Positions 27,191 through 36,389 of a stretch of DNA of 64,000 bases are shown one piece after another. The translations under genes were made by a program, and so were the position numbers. A model generated the notes under the pieces. That model was not told the DNA's origin. It saw nothing but the letters and a program-made list of their open reading frames with translations, and ran no database searches. The DNA comes from Microvirga ossetica (lineage in GTDB: Bacteria > Pseudomonadota > Alphaproteobacteria > Rhizobiales > Beijerinckiaceae), in assembly GCF_002741015.1 (NCBI RefSeq), contig NZ_CP016616.1:541501-605500 (forward strand), written 5' to 3'. Each line of letters opens with the position of its first letter. Within the stretch, counting starts at the first letter, position 1.

Positions 27191-28847
27191 TTTCCGTCCA
27201 CAAACGGCAAACGTTTGATTTCATTACGTGAATCATATCTTTGCGCGAGCAAGGCCCGGCGGTTTCAGGTATCTTGGATCATGCCACTGAGTCCAAAGCC
27301 CTGCCACCGCCGGAGCCGACAATGCGCCAAGAACGCACCGTCCAAGCCAGCATATTCGATCTTTTCGCCACGCACGAGATCGGCTGCGAGTTGAAGGCGA
27401 TGTCGCAATGGCTGGATGAGCATTGCGATCTGTTTGCCGTGGTGGCGCGAGACCTGTGTCGGGGCGGCATCAAGGCGACCGGACGGCAAGGTCTGCCAGC
27501 CGAAGCCGTATTGCGCTGCGCGATCCTCAAGCAGTACCGGCAACTGAGCTACCAGGAGCTGGCCTTCCACCTCGAGGACTCCGCTTCATTTCGCGCCTTT
27601 GCCCGACTGCCGTGGTCGTGGAGCCCGCAGAAGTCGGTGCTGCAGAAGACGATCAGCGCGATCCGGCCCGAGACCTGGGAGCAGATCAATCGGGCCCTGC
27701 TGTCGGTCGCTCGGCAGGCGAAGCTCGAAGACGGTGCGGCGGTTCGGCTGGACAGCACGGTGACCTCGGCGCTCATGCACGAGCCGAGCGACAGCAGCCT
27801 GCTGTGGGATGCTGTGCGGATCATGGTGCGCCTTCTGAAGCGGGCCGATTCCTTGGTCGGCGGCGCCGGCTCATGGCGCAATCATTGCCGCGCAGCCAAG
27901 AAGCGCGCTCACAAGATCCAGTTCACGCGCGGTCGACCCAATCGGGTCCGGCTCTACCGCGAGCTGATCGCCATCACGCGCGCGACCTTGGCCGATCTGG
28001 AGCAGGCGAGCGAGCGTTTGGCCGTGGCAAGCACGCCGCTCATCGCCCTGTGGCAGGTCCAGGTTCGTCACTATCGGGCGTTGGTCGAACGCATCATCAG
28101 GCAGAGCGAGCGGCGGGTGTTGGCCGGCGAGCCGGTCCCCGCCGACGAGAAGGTGGTGAGCCTGTTCGAAGAGCATGCTGATATCATCGTCAAAGGCAGT
28201 CGCGACACTGAGTATGGTCACAAACTCAACCTGACCACCGGCAGGAGTGGCATGATCCTCGATCTGGTGATCGAAGCCGGCAACCCGGCCGACAGCGACC
28301 GCTTGCTGCCGATGCTGGCGCGCCACGTCGCCTTCTATGGCCAAGCGCCGCGGCAGGCGGCAGCCGATGGCGGCTTCGCCACGCGCAACAACCTGGCCAC
28401 AGCGAAGGCGTGGGGCGTCTGCGACATGGCCTTCCACAAGAAAGCCGGCCTCAGGATCGAGGACATGGTCAGAAGCAAGTGGGTTTATCGCAAGCTGCGC
28501 AACTTCCGCGCCGGCATCGAAGCCGGCATCTCATGCCTCAAACGCGCCTACGGCTTGGCGCGTTGTACCTGGCGCGGCCTCGATCATTTCAAGGCTTATG
28601 TCTGGTCCTCGGTCGTGGCCTATAACCTCGTTCTCTTCACCCGCCTCAAAGCGACCTGAACCGAGCAGGCATCGCGATTGCGTCACGCCGGCCACAGTCG
28701 GCCCTCGGGACGTGCGCCTAACCGCGCCCACGACACCATTTTTGTCGACACTCAGCGCTCTTCACCCTGCCTATCCTCGTCAAAGCCGCTCAAACTCGGC
28801 ACAACCTATTGTAAATGCTCCGAAATGCGCACGTTTATGGACGGAAA
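27191..28847 (+). mobile_element. complete ISNCY-like insertion sequence
   Basis: 1657 bp. The left end TTTCCGTCCACAAACG (27191-27206) and the right end, read in reverse, TTTCCGTCCATAAACG match at all but one base. The element is flanked by the direct repeat CTAACTAG on both sides. One transposase gene fills most of it. The intact target duplication points to a fairly recent insertion between the kinase gene and the phosphatase operon. Confidence 0.88.
27322..28659 (+). CDS. ISNCY-like transposase
   Basis: 445 residues from ATG 27322 (MRQERTVQASIFDLFATHEI). It shows the IS4/IS5-like DDE organisation: an N-terminal helical domain (PAEAVLRCAILKQYRQLSYQ, ELAFHLEDSASFRAF), the first Asp in AAVRLDSTVTSA, a long insertion with RGRPNRVRLYRELI, the second Asp in ADGGFAT, and a C-terminal E region (FRAGIEAGISCLKRAYGL). 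The frame is intact over the whole family length. The subgroup call is from recall of related Rhizobiales transposases. Confidence 0.82.
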   Translation: MRQERTVQASIFDLFATHEIGCELKAMSQWLDEHCDLFAVVARDLCRGGIKATGRQGLPAEAVLRCAILKQYRQLSYQELAFHLEDSASFRAFARLPWSWSPQKSVLQKTISAIRPETWEQINRALLSVARQAKLEDGAAVRLDSTVTSALMHEPSDSSLLWDAVRIMVRLLKRADSLVGGAGSWRNHCRAAKKRAHKIQFTRGRPNRVRLYRELIAITRATLADLEQASERLAVASTPLIALWQVQVRHYRALVERIIRQSERRVLAGEPVPADEKVVSLFEEHADIIVKGSRDTEYGHKLNLTTGRSGMILDLVIEAGNPADSDRLLPMLARHVAFYGQAPRQAAADGGFATRNNLATAKAWGVCDMAFHKKAGLRIEDMVRSKWVYRKLRNFRAGIEAGISCLKRAYGLARCTWRGLDHFKAYVWSSVVAYNLVLFTRLKAT

Positions 28848-28855
28848 CTAACTAG
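28848..28855. repeat. 8-bp target duplication, right copy
   Basis: CTAACTAG directly after the right terminal repeat of the ISNCY-like element. Confidence 0.8.
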
Positions 28856-29036
28856 GGCAGGTACAGCCGCGATAAAGGATCGAAGCGCCCCGATAAAGGA
28901 ACCCAGCCACCGTTCTTGCCGGAAACGGGCGTGTCCTGCTGGAAAGAGGCATCCCCCATACTGCCTCCATCGCATCCTGTTCGGTTTCCTGATCGAGCCC
29001 GCTTGGTAGCCGGCAGGTACACGGCGGCAGCCATTT

Positions 29037-29345
29037 TCAGGGATCCACTCGGCCGCCCGAAGGGTCTTTTCGACGCAGCTTGAGGTGCTTGAGCGCCCCG
29101 CAGATTACCGCCAGACACCATGTCACGCCGGTGCGCTCGGTCAAGCGCTCACGGTACTCGCGCAGCATCGCGTCATTGTCTTCGGCTACGAGTTGGCGCG
29201 GCACCTGAAGAGCGCGTGCATTGAGACGCGGCTGCACGCCGCCGCTGTGCGGCTTGGGCGTTCTCCACCCCTCCTCGCGGGCTTGGCGGCGCCAGATGGA
29301 GATGGTGGCGGGGCAGACCCGGAAGCGGCGGAATAGGGCTGGGAC
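29037..29345 (-). pseudogene. IS630-type transposase N-terminal remnant
   Basis: In reverse, one frame gives ALFRRFRVCPATISIWRRQA (a helix-turn-helix), then GWRTPKPHSGGVQPRLNARA, then LVAEDNDAMLREYRERLTER and a second helix-turn-helix, LAVICGALKHLKLRRKDPSG. This is the bipartite DNA-binding domain of an IS630-type transposase. No catalytic domain follows. The ISNCY-like element sits about 180 bases away. It is a relic of another, unrelated insertion. Confidence 0.6.
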
Positions 29346-29475
29346 ATGGGGGCCTCCTGGACCGCATGCTAGGTCAACGCGTAGCCCACCTGGCCGGATT
29401 CAAGCCCATATCAAAATCGCTTTAGCGCACGCATCGTTGTTCCGACGCGGCGCCGAGGGATAAAATCCCTGAAGG

Positions 29476-30297
29476 TCAGAACAGCGTCTCGCGTATGATC
29501 CTCCAGCTTTCTGCGTCCGGCGCGCAAATAATGCCTCCCTCGCGGAGAGTTGGCTGATAGGCCGATCCGTCAAAACGTGCGGAGTAACCGCCGGCTTCCC
29601 GATGGAGCAACCAGCCAGCCGCGTGATCCCACGGCATCAGCTTTGAGGCGACAAGGAAGTGACAATGCCCGGCGGCCGCCATACGGTACTCGTGCGCCGC
29701 GCAGCGGTAGCATGCAACAGCCCCGAAACCCGCGAGGTTCGCCGCGACCGTGGATCTCATAGGCTGGGGCAAATGATGCCAGGAGGCGCACCCCGACATC
29801 TCCGCGACAGAAACCGGGGTCGCGACCTGAAGTTCGACCGGGCTGCCGCTGGCCCGTTCGATCCAGGCCCCCTCTCCGCGAACGGCCACCGCCGTATCGT
29901 TTCCAATCGGATCATGGATCCAGCCGGCAACAACCTCACCTCGCCTCACAGCCGCTACCATCACCCCGAACAAGGGGAGACCCGAGGCAAAATTCTTGGT
30001 GCCGTCCACCGGGTCGATCAGGAAGGCGAGGTCTGCGTCCGCGAGCGCGTTCAGCAGCGTCGGGTCACGCTCCGTGGCCTCCTCACCGATCACGACAGCA
30101 TGCGGGAAGATCTGCCTCAGTCTCTTGGCGATCAGCCGTTCGGCAGCCTCATCGGCGTCCGTCACGAGATCCATGGCCGAGGATTTCTGCCGAACCTCAT
30201 GGGCTGCGAGGTTTCGGAACCGAGGCATGATCTCGACTCTCGCAGCCTCTTGGAGAATCTGGTCCACGGCTTGGACATCGCGGGTCGAGAGCAGCAT
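29476..30297 (-). CDS. inositol-monophosphatase-family phosphatase (second copy)
   Basis: 273 residues. Family motifs: metal site ED-like pair in VIGEEATE, DPVDGTKNFASG (LIDPVDGT), and PWDHAAGWLLHREAGG at the C-terminus. This family hydrolyses phosphate from inositol, sugar or nucleotide phosphates using Mg2+. It is the last gene of the minus-strand transport/phosphatase cluster, 34 bases after the first IMPase-type gene. The Gly-rich DPVDGTKNF is fully conserved, so activity is expected. Substrate unknown; context suggests a phosphorylated sugar or polyol brought in by the adjacent ABC transporter. Confidence 0.88.
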   Translation of the reverse strand: MLLSTRDVQAVDQILQEAARVEIMPRFRNLAAHEVRQKSSAMDLVTDADEAAERLIAKRLRQIFPHAVVIGEEATERDPTLLNALADADLAFLIDPVDGTKNFASGLPLFGVMVAAVRRGEVVAGWIHDPIGNDTAVAVRGEGAWIERASGSPVELQVATPVSVAEMSGCASWHHLPQPMRSTVAANLAGFGAVACYRCAAHEYRMAAAGHCHFLVASKLMPWDHAAGWLLHREAGGYSARFDGSAYQPTLREGGIICAPDAESWRIIRETLF

Positions 30298-30331
30298 ATG
30301 GGATCGCTTTCAAACATGCGCGCGAGTGGCG

Positions 30332-31162
30332 TTAGTCTATTCCCGTCAATCGAACGAGAGTGTTCTTCAGATCGGGCGTGCAGCCGAGCACGATGTTGCC
30401 CTCCCGTAGTCCCGATTGGGCGAGAAAGTCGTTCACCCAGCCGCCCGCCTCCTCGATCAACAGCAGCCCCGCCAAGGCGTCCCACGAGTTCATATGCAAC
30501 TCGCAATAGCCGTCGATCCGCCCGACGGCCACATAGGCCAGGGCGAGAGCGCCCGATCCGCCACGGCGGATGCCTGCTCCATCCGCCAGGATCCTGTCCA
30601 CCAGCTCGACATATTGGCTGAGCGGCAGCCTGGTCGACCAGCCGGCCTCAATGGTGGCGGACTGCATGTCGCTCAGCCCGCTGACTCGGATCGGCTCACC
30701 GTTAAGAGTCGCCCCCTTGCCACGCTCCGCTGCGAAGAGTTCCTCGTGCATCGGATCATAGATGATCCCGATCTGCGTTTGGCCGCCGCGGACATAGGCA
30801 ATGGAGATGCAGAACTGCGAGATCCCGCGCACGAAGTTTGCCGTGCCATCGATCGGATCCACCACCCAGACGTCGTTGTCGAACGATCCCCCACCCTCCT
30901 CACCGAAAAAGGAATCGTCCGGAAAGCTCTCGAGCAGCCGTCTGCGCAACAGGCCTTCCACCTCGGCATCGACAGCCGAGAGATAGTCCTGATTGCCCTT
31001 GAGGTTGATGCCCGTCGTGCCGGGTCGCCCATCGAACCGGCGGCGGGCTAAGGCGCCCGCCTCGCGCGCCACCGCGCATGCAACGGAGAGTCTGAGGTCG
31101 GATTTCTCGGCCGCGGGCAAAGAGGCGGGGTCCGCGGCCCTGGCGATGGTGGAGACAGGCAT
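30332..31162 (-). CDS. inositol-monophosphatase-family phosphatase (first copy)
   Basis: 276 residues. Conserved signature FFGEEGG, VVDPIDGTANFVRGI and NSWDALAGLLLIEEAGG mark the Mg2+-dependent IMPase fold. It diverges strongly from the copy at 29476, so the two are not a recent duplication and may act on different phosphate esters. It lies 15 bases after the dual-specificity phosphatase gene and 34 before the second IMPase. Cytosolic. The role inferred from the operon is dephosphorylation of an imported phospho-compound. Confidence 0.9.
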   Translation of the reverse strand: MPVSTIARAADPASLPAAEKSDLRLSVACAVAREAGALARRRFDGRPGTTGINLKGNQDYLSAVDAEVEGLLRRRLLESFPDDSFFGEEGGGSFDNDVWVVDPIDGTANFVRGISQFCISIAYVRGGQTQIGIIYDPMHEELFAAERGKGATLNGEPIRVSGLSDMQSATIEAGWSTRLPLSQYVELVDRILADGAGIRRGGSGALALAYVAVGRIDGYCELHMNSWDALAGLLLIEEAGGWVNDFLAQSGLREGNIVLGCTPDLKNTLVRLTGID

Positions 31163-31177
31163 GACGCTTGATCCTGC

Positions 31178-31801
31178 TTACTGGTTTGATGAAACGGGCT
31201 GTGGTGCTGGGTGCTTCTCATGCTCGATCCGCCGGATCCATGCAGCCGCGTGGCGTGCGGCCTCGATCAGCATCGGCTTTGGCGTCTCCATCCATTCGTC
31301 AGGATGGAGCTCGCGCTTGACGCGCAGATGATCGATGGCCGCATCGAGGGTCGGGAATCGGTCGGGCAACTGGATGTGGATGTACAGGGCGGCGAGGATC
31401 ACGGATCGGCTGCGCCCTCCGCGGCAGTGCAGCAGGACATTGCCGCGGCGGCGATGTGGGTAGGTGAAGCGGTCGGGCAGCTGCTGATGCAGGGCGCCGT
31501 CGAGCAGGTAGTAGCCCGCGAGCAGCATGGTATCGGGGTTACCCGCATCGTCGATAAGACCCAGCTTGTAGTTCCGCACCGGTCCGTGCGGCGAGGCGAT
31601 GTCTGAGGCTCCAACGCCAGCCGTGTAATCGATGTCGAGATTGACAGCGCAATTCACCACGATGGCGATGTCGTTGCTCTCGAGCAGTTCCTTGTCCGAT
31701 GCCGCATTCGCATCACCGACGAAGAGCTTGACGCCGAATGATGGAAGGTCGTCGACGATCAGGCTCATCGGGGGGCGTGGGAAGTTGAACTGTGTTGCCA
31801 T
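31178..31801 (-). CDS. dual-specificity-type protein phosphatase (DSP)
   Basis: 207 residues. The Cys-phosphatase signature is LLHCRGGRSRSV (HCx5R with the nucleophilic Cys at about residue 125), preceded by VNCAVNLDIDY and a general-acid Asp candidate in LGLIDDAGNPD. Members of this fold hydrolyse phospho-Ser/Thr/Tyr or phosphoinositide/phospho-sugar substrates. Its place between an ABC transporter and two IMPase-type enzymes favours a small-molecule phosphate ester, but a signalling role cannot be excluded. The start ATG at 31801 lies about 100 bases after the ATPase gene. Confidence 0.82.
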   Translation of the reverse strand: MATQFNFPRPPMSLIVDDLPSFGVKLFVGDANAASDKELLESNDIAIVVNCAVNLDIDYTAGVGASDIASPHGPVRNYKLGLIDDAGNPDTMLLAGYYLLDGALHQQLPDRFTYPHRRRGNVLLHCRGGRSRSVILAALYIHIQLPDRFPTLDAAIDHLRVKRELHPDEWMETPKPMLIEAARHAAAWIRRIEHEKHPAPQPVSSNQ

Positions 31802-31903
31802 AAAATCTCAGATCCTGAATTCGTCATCGTACAGCTGCGACGCGCCTACCGGCGAGCCGCAGGGTTTTCTTGTGTTTCCGCGCGACCTTCGTCTTGGGTG
31901 CCT

Positions 31904-33031
31904 TCAGGCCGCGTGGGAAGCTCCGAGAGCAGGCTGCTCCAACGGGATGCGGTTTCCGCTGCCTTTGTCGAAGAAGGTGAGCTGGTCGGCGGGAAACTCG
32001 ATCCAAATGTTCTTCTTCGGCAGGGAGGTTTCGAAGCGCGGGATGAGCGCTGTAACACGGTGCCCTTTGACCGAGAGCGAAATGATCGTCTGAGATCCGG
32101 TGGGCTGAACGATGTCGACCTCGGCCGGAAGGCTGTAGGGGCCCTGCCGCTCGACAAGCGCGATGTTCTCCGGACGGATGGCAAATGTCACCGGACCGTC
32201 CGAAGCCTGCAAACCCGCAGGAGCGGGAATGTCCATGTTTTCGAAGCGTACAAACCGCTCGCTTCCGATCGTGCTCAGAATCCCGTCAAAGAGGTTGATT
32301 CTAGGATCGCCGATGAACTCGGCGACGAAGAGATTGGCGGGATTGTGATAGATCTCATAGGGTGAGCCCTGCTGCTGGATGACCCCGTCCTTCATCACTA
32401 CGATGATATCCGACATGGTCAGCGCTTCGACCTGATCGTGCGTGACATAGACCGTGGTCGCCTGCAACTCGCGATGCATGCGCTTCAGTTCCGTCCGCAT
32501 CTCCGTCCTGAGCTTCGCGTCGAGGTTCGACAGGGGCTCGTCCATGAGCAGGATCGAGTTGCGTGCTGCGATCAGGCGGGCCACGGCCACCCGCTGCTGC
32601 TGTCCGCCAGACAGTTCGGACGGGTAGCGGTCGGCAAGCCCGGTCAGCTGGACTTTCGCGAGCGCTTCGGCGAGCCGATCCTTGACCACCTGCGCAGGCT
32701 GCTTCGCCTCCGAGAGCGCCAGGGTGATGTTCCGGTCGACCTTCATGTTGGGCCAAAGCGCATAGCTCTGGAAGATGAAGCCAAGGCCGCGCCGCTCGGG
32801 CGGGACGAAGACGCCGGTTCGGCTGGAATAGACCGCCTTTCCGCCGAGCACGACCTCGCCCGTCGTCGCCTGCTCGAGGCCAGCGATGACGCGCAAGGTC
32901 GTGGTCTTGCCGCAGCCCGACGGCCCGAGAAGGGTCACGAAGCTTCCCTTCGGGATGTCGAGGTCGAGGCTCGGAAGGGCCAGATGGCTTCCGTACGACT
33001 TGGTGATGTTTCTGAGGGTGATTTCAGACAT
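31904..33031 (-). CDS. ABC transporter ATP-binding protein (FbpC/PotA/AfuC-like)
   Basis: About 375 residues from ATG 33031. Walker A is GPSGCGKTT, the Q-loop lies in FQSYALWP, the signature is LSGGQQQR, and Walker B is ILLMDEPLSNLD with the switch His in VYVTHDQVEA. A C-terminal TOBE-type domain (about 240-360) contains VTFAIRPENIAL. It energises the fused permease encoded upstream (34354-36189). Members of this subfamily drive uptake of iron, spermidine, phosphonates or, in the AfuABC case, sugar phosphates. The phosphatase genes downstream make a phospho-compound the more likely cargo. Confidence 0.92.
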   Translation of the reverse strand: MSEITLRNITKSYGSHLALPSLDLDIPKGSFVTLLGPSGCGKTTTLRVIAGLEQATTGEVVLGGKAVYSSRTGVFVPPERRGLGFIFQSYALWPNMKVDRNITLALSEAKQPAQVVKDRLAEALAKVQLTGLADRYPSELSGGQQQRVAVARLIAARNSILLMDEPLSNLDAKLRTEMRTELKRMHRELQATTVYVTHDQVEALTMSDIIVVMKDGVIQQQGSPYEIYHNPANLFVAEFIGDPRINLFDGILSTIGSERFVRFENMDIPAPAGLQASDGPVTFAIRPENIALVERQGPYSLPAEVDIVQPTGSQTIISLSVKGHRVTALIPRFETSLPKKNIWIEFPADQLTFFDKGSGNRIPLEQPALGASHAA

Positions 33032-33066
33032 AGGCACTCTCTCGTGCGGAAGCCATTCAGGTCAGG

Positions 33067-34305
33067 TTATCGGCTCGTCTCGGCCATCCAGAAGTCGCTG
33101 ATCTTCGCAATGTTGTCCTTTACGAATTCAGGCGATGCGGTGAGCTTCTTGGCCTTGGGCCACATCTCGCTGTAGGGCGGCGCCGGAACGTCGGTGCGCG
33201 GCGAGAACGTGCCGACCTGATAGAAGGCCGCCATGCCCTGCAGAAGCTCGAGGGATTTCCCGGACCGGAACGGCGCCTTGAGGTCCGAATTGCTGTTCAG
33301 ATCCTTGCTACCCATCAGGAACGCCACGAAGAGCTTCGCCGCATTCGGATGCGGCGCCTGCCCGGCAACCGTTACATAGGTCGGATAGGAGAACAGCGCC
33401 GAGGGCGTCAGATCGTAGGGAACCGCGTTCGCGTAGTTGTCACTTTGGTTCTTGGTCAGATAGTGGATGACCGAAAATGCCATCGGAGGCTTGGCCTGGC
33501 CCCGCAGGCCAACAGCGGTCGCGATCTTCGAGCTGTTGTCCGAGATGACGATGTCATTGCCGACCAGCCGGTGCAGGAATTCGTAGCCCGCGTTCTCGAC
33601 GCCCGACGAGAGCTGGAGCTTCTTGCCGTAATGCTGCTCATAGGCCTTCTGCATCTCGTCCGAGTGCTCGACGATGGCAGCCAGCATCATCAGGGTGGTG
33701 AGCGAACCGGCGGGCGACTTCATGGAGAAGCGACCCTTCCACTGCGGCTCTGTCAGCTCCCAGATGGTCTTGATCGGCGGCTGCGGATGCGCCTCCGCGT
33801 TGTAGAAGACGCCATAGGCCTCAATCACGTGCGTCAGAAGCGGCTCACGGTGCTCGGCCGGGATCTTGTCCGTCAGGTAGGACGGCACGTAGTTGACAAC
33901 ACGGTGGTTGGGAAGCAGGTCAAACACCATCTGCTCGGTACCGCCCGAATAGACCACGTCGGCCGCATAAATGCCGGCCTGGTGCTCGCGCACGACCTTC
34001 TCGATGGTCTTCTCGGAACCGAGATCGTAAGCCTTGACCTTGATCTCCGGATAGAATTTCGCAAAATCCTCGGCCACCTTCAGCATCGTGCCGGAGGAAG
34101 AGTAGACGACGACCTCACCCTCCTTCTTCGCATTGGCGACAACCTCGTCCCATTTCTCGCTCTTCTGGTAGGGTCCGAGCTGACTCTTCTGCAGCCAGGC
34201 GTCCCACTTGGGGTCCGATTGCTGCGCCAGGGCCGGCGCCGCCAATGCGAGAGTCAGGGCGCCAGCCGCGAGCCAGGCCTTTGCGCTGCGAAATGTCGAT
34301 GTCAT
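33067..34305 (-). CDS. ABC transporter periplasmic substrate-binding protein (AfuA/FbpA-type)
   Basis: 412 residues. A signal peptide MTSTFRSAKAWLAAGALTLA...ALAQ ends near residue 27. The mature protein belongs to the FbpA/PotD-like class: GEVVVYSSSGTMLKVAEDFA, then the hinge and AADVVYSGGTEQMVFDL, and PPIKTIWELTEPQWKGRFSM. A tyrosine pair typical of iron-binding FbpA near the C-terminus is not seen, which argues against iron as cargo. The gene is between the ATPase and the permease. It would capture the substrate for the permease in the periplasm. Confidence 0.9.
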   Translation of the reverse strand: MTSTFRSAKAWLAAGALTLALAAPALAQQSDPKWDAWLQKSQLGPYQKSEKWDEVVANAKKEGEVVVYSSSGTMLKVAEDFAKFYPEIKVKAYDLGSEKTIEKVVREHQAGIYAADVVYSGGTEQMVFDLLPNHRVVNYVPSYLTDKIPAEHREPLLTHVIEAYGVFYNAEAHPQPPIKTIWELTEPQWKGRFSMKSPAGSLTTLMMLAAIVEHSDEMQKAYEQHYGKKLQLSSGVENAGYEFLHRLVGNDIVISDNSSKIATAVGLRGQAKPPMAFSVIHYLTKNQSDNYANAVPYDLTPSALFSYPTYVTVAGQAPHPNAAKLFVAFLMGSKDLNSNSDLKAPFRSGKSLELLQGMAAFYQVGTFSPRTDVPAPPYSEMWPKAKKLTASPEFVKDNIAKISDFWMAETSR

Positions 34306-34353
34306 GATGGGCTTCCTCCTTCGCTTCTCGTTATGTCGATCTGGACGGAGCGG

Positions 34354-36189
34354 TCAGGCCGCTCCGACCCTCGCCTTCGTTGACAAGGCACGGACGACCA
34401 GGTTGACCGCAATCACGATGGCGACGAGCAGCACGGTCGCGACGCCGACGAGCTGAGGCATATCCTGGTTCTGGTAGTTGTAGATGACGCCGGCGAGCAC
34501 GTTGGTCGAAGGCGTAACAAGCAGAATGATGAGCGACAGCTCGCGCATGATGCTGATGAAGCTCAGAAGCATGCCGGAGAGAAGCCCGCCGGCCGCAATG
34601 GGCACGATGATCCGCATCATGCGCCGAACCCAGCCTATGCCTTGGACACGGGCGGCCTCCTCGAGCGACTTGTCGATCTGCAGCAGGGCCGCGATGCCGG
34701 TGCGCGAGGTGAAGGGCAGTGTCTTGACCGAGCAGATCAGCACGAGAAGGGCGAAGGTGCCGTAGAGAGCCGGGATCGGCCCGAACGGCCGGGCGAACAT
34801 GCCGATATAGATCGCACCGAAGGCCAGAGCCGGGAAGATGTATGGCAGGAAGGCCACCATCTCAAGCGCCCGCGAAGTGAGCGAGCCGCGGGTCCTGACC
34901 ACGACATAGCCGATAAGGAAGCCGAAGATGCCAGTCGTCATGGCCGTGAGGAACGCGAGCTTGAGGCTGTTCCAGGTGGCATCGATGATATTGCTGTTGT
35001 CGACGAGGGCCGCCTGCAGCTGATCGACGCCCTCGCCTCCTCCGCCGATCCAATAATGCAGGGTCAGGTTGCTGAGACTGTAATTGCCGGCCGTCTTGAC
35101 CAGCGACTGCAGAACCAGGAGGACGAGCGGGAATGCAACCGCCGCCGTCATGAGCAGCATGACGAGGATGAAAAGCGGCCAGCGCCACGGTCCAAGGTCG
35201 ATTTCCTTGCTGCGGAAACCCTTGCCGGACAGTGTCACGAAGCCCTTGCGGACGCCGATGAGACGCTGGTTGATGAAGATGAATAGGCAGGCAAGGACGA
35301 CGAGCACCAACGCCAGCAGGAAGCCGTCGCCCGCATTGCGCGTGCCCATGGCGGCATAGATCTGTGTCGGCAGCACGTAATAGCGCACCGGCATGCCGAG
35401 CACGGCGGGCGTGCCGAATGATCCGACCACGCGGATGAAGGTCATTACCACCGCGGAGCCGATGGCGGGCAGCAGCAGCGGAGCGGTGATCCACAGGAAC
35501 TGCTTGAGGCGCGAGAGACCGGCCATCGCCCCGGCCTCCTCAAGCTGGCTGTCGACGCTCGTGATCGAGCTCGACACCGAGAGGTAGGAGTAGACGTAGT
35601 AGTGCAGAGACAGGCAGACGATGATCGGGATCGGTCCATAGGCGATCCAGTCCGGCGGCTGCACGCCGAAGAAGTACGCGAAGGCGCCCGACGCTCCGCC
35701 GATGCGGTCGTTCTTGAAGAACGTGATCCAGGCGAGCGCCATCACCCACGATGGAAGCATGTAGGGGATCATCACCAGCGTGTGCAGGAAACTCCGAAAC
35801 GGGATGTTCGTGCGCACGATCAGCCAGGCGAAGCCTGCCCCGAAAGCAAGACAGATGATCGTGGCGGCGAAGGCCGTGACCAGCGAGTTGAAGAACGGCT
35901 TGTAGAAGATTGCCCAGGAGAGACGCCCGGCGAAGACCCGCTCGTAGTGAAAAAGCGTGAACTCACCCGGCTGCGCCTTCGGCAGATAGGCCCGATCGTA
36001 GGGCTGAACGGTGAGGGTCTCGCGGATCAGCTCGAACAGCGGCACGAGCACCAGCGCCCCCAGCACGATGGCGAGGAGGACGCCCAGGAGGCGTTCGGGC
36101 TGGGTGAAGGAATGCCAGAGGCGGCCCGCGACGGCCCCTGCCGAGGATGCGTTCGATGGGGTCTGTGCTGATGCCGCCGAACTTGTCAT
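34354..36189 (-). CDS. ABC transporter permease, two fused membrane domains
   Basis: About 611 residues from ATG 36189. Roughly twelve membrane helices form two homologous halves. Each has a permease EAA loop: EEAGAMAGLSRLKQFLWITA in the first half and EEAARVQGIGWVRRMMRIIV in the second. Fused permeases of this kind (FbpB/AfuB type) form the whole transmembrane channel with a homodimeric ATPase. It is the first structural gene after the intergenic region holding the 16-bp palindrome, and is followed by its binding protein 48 bases on. Confidence 0.92.
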   Translation of the reverse strand: MTSSAASAQTPSNASSAGAVAGRLWHSFTQPERLLGVLLAIVLGALVLVPLFELIRETLTVQPYDRAYLPKAQPGEFTLFHYERVFAGRLSWAIFYKPFFNSLVTAFAATIICLAFGAGFAWLIVRTNIPFRSFLHTLVMIPYMLPSWVMALAWITFFKNDRIGGASGAFAYFFGVQPPDWIAYGPIPIIVCLSLHYYVYSYLSVSSSITSVDSQLEEAGAMAGLSRLKQFLWITAPLLLPAIGSAVVMTFIRVVGSFGTPAVLGMPVRYYVLPTQIYAAMGTRNAGDGFLLALVLVVLACLFIFINQRLIGVRKGFVTLSGKGFRSKEIDLGPWRWPLFILVMLLMTAAVAFPLVLLVLQSLVKTAGNYSLSNLTLHYWIGGGGEGVDQLQAALVDNSNIIDATWNSLKLAFLTAMTTGIFGFLIGYVVVRTRGSLTSRALEMVAFLPYIFPALAFGAIYIGMFARPFGPIPALYGTFALLVLICSVKTLPFTSRTGIAALLQIDKSLEEAARVQGIGWVRRMMRIIVPIAAGGLLSGMLLSFISIMRELSLIILLVTPSTNVLAGVIYNYQNQDMPQLVGVATVLLVAIVIAVNLVVRALSTKARVGAA

Positions 36190-36331
36190 TCCGCCATGTC
36201 CTTCCCGGAGCCGGAGACCGGTCCAAAAGCATTTCCCCTGCGTCTGACGTCTGGATGCTCTCATCCGGCCGGGCCGAAAGGGCAGTCAGTTCGCTGAGCC
36301 TCGCCCCGCCGTGGGTGAGGCTTCGAAAGAT

Positions 36332-36347
36332 TTGCACACGTGTGCAA
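36332..36347. promoter_or_regulatory. LacI-type operator before the transport/phosphatase operon
   Basis: TTGCACACGTGTGCAA is a perfect 16-bp palindrome in the region between the end of lacI and the start of the permease gene. Centre-symmetric operators with a CG at the middle are characteristic of LacI-family repressors. A near copy (one mismatch in the central 12 bases) occurs at 37523-37538, just upstream of the lacI gene itself. Confidence 0.8.
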
Positions 36348-36389
36348 CGGTTGCAAGAGGTCTTCTGAGTAAGAAAAACAGGCCTTGAA

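Noticed and set aside
33349..34383. 344-codon plus-strand frame opposite the substrate-binding protein
   Set aside because: Antisense shadow with Arg/His/Leu-rich composition.
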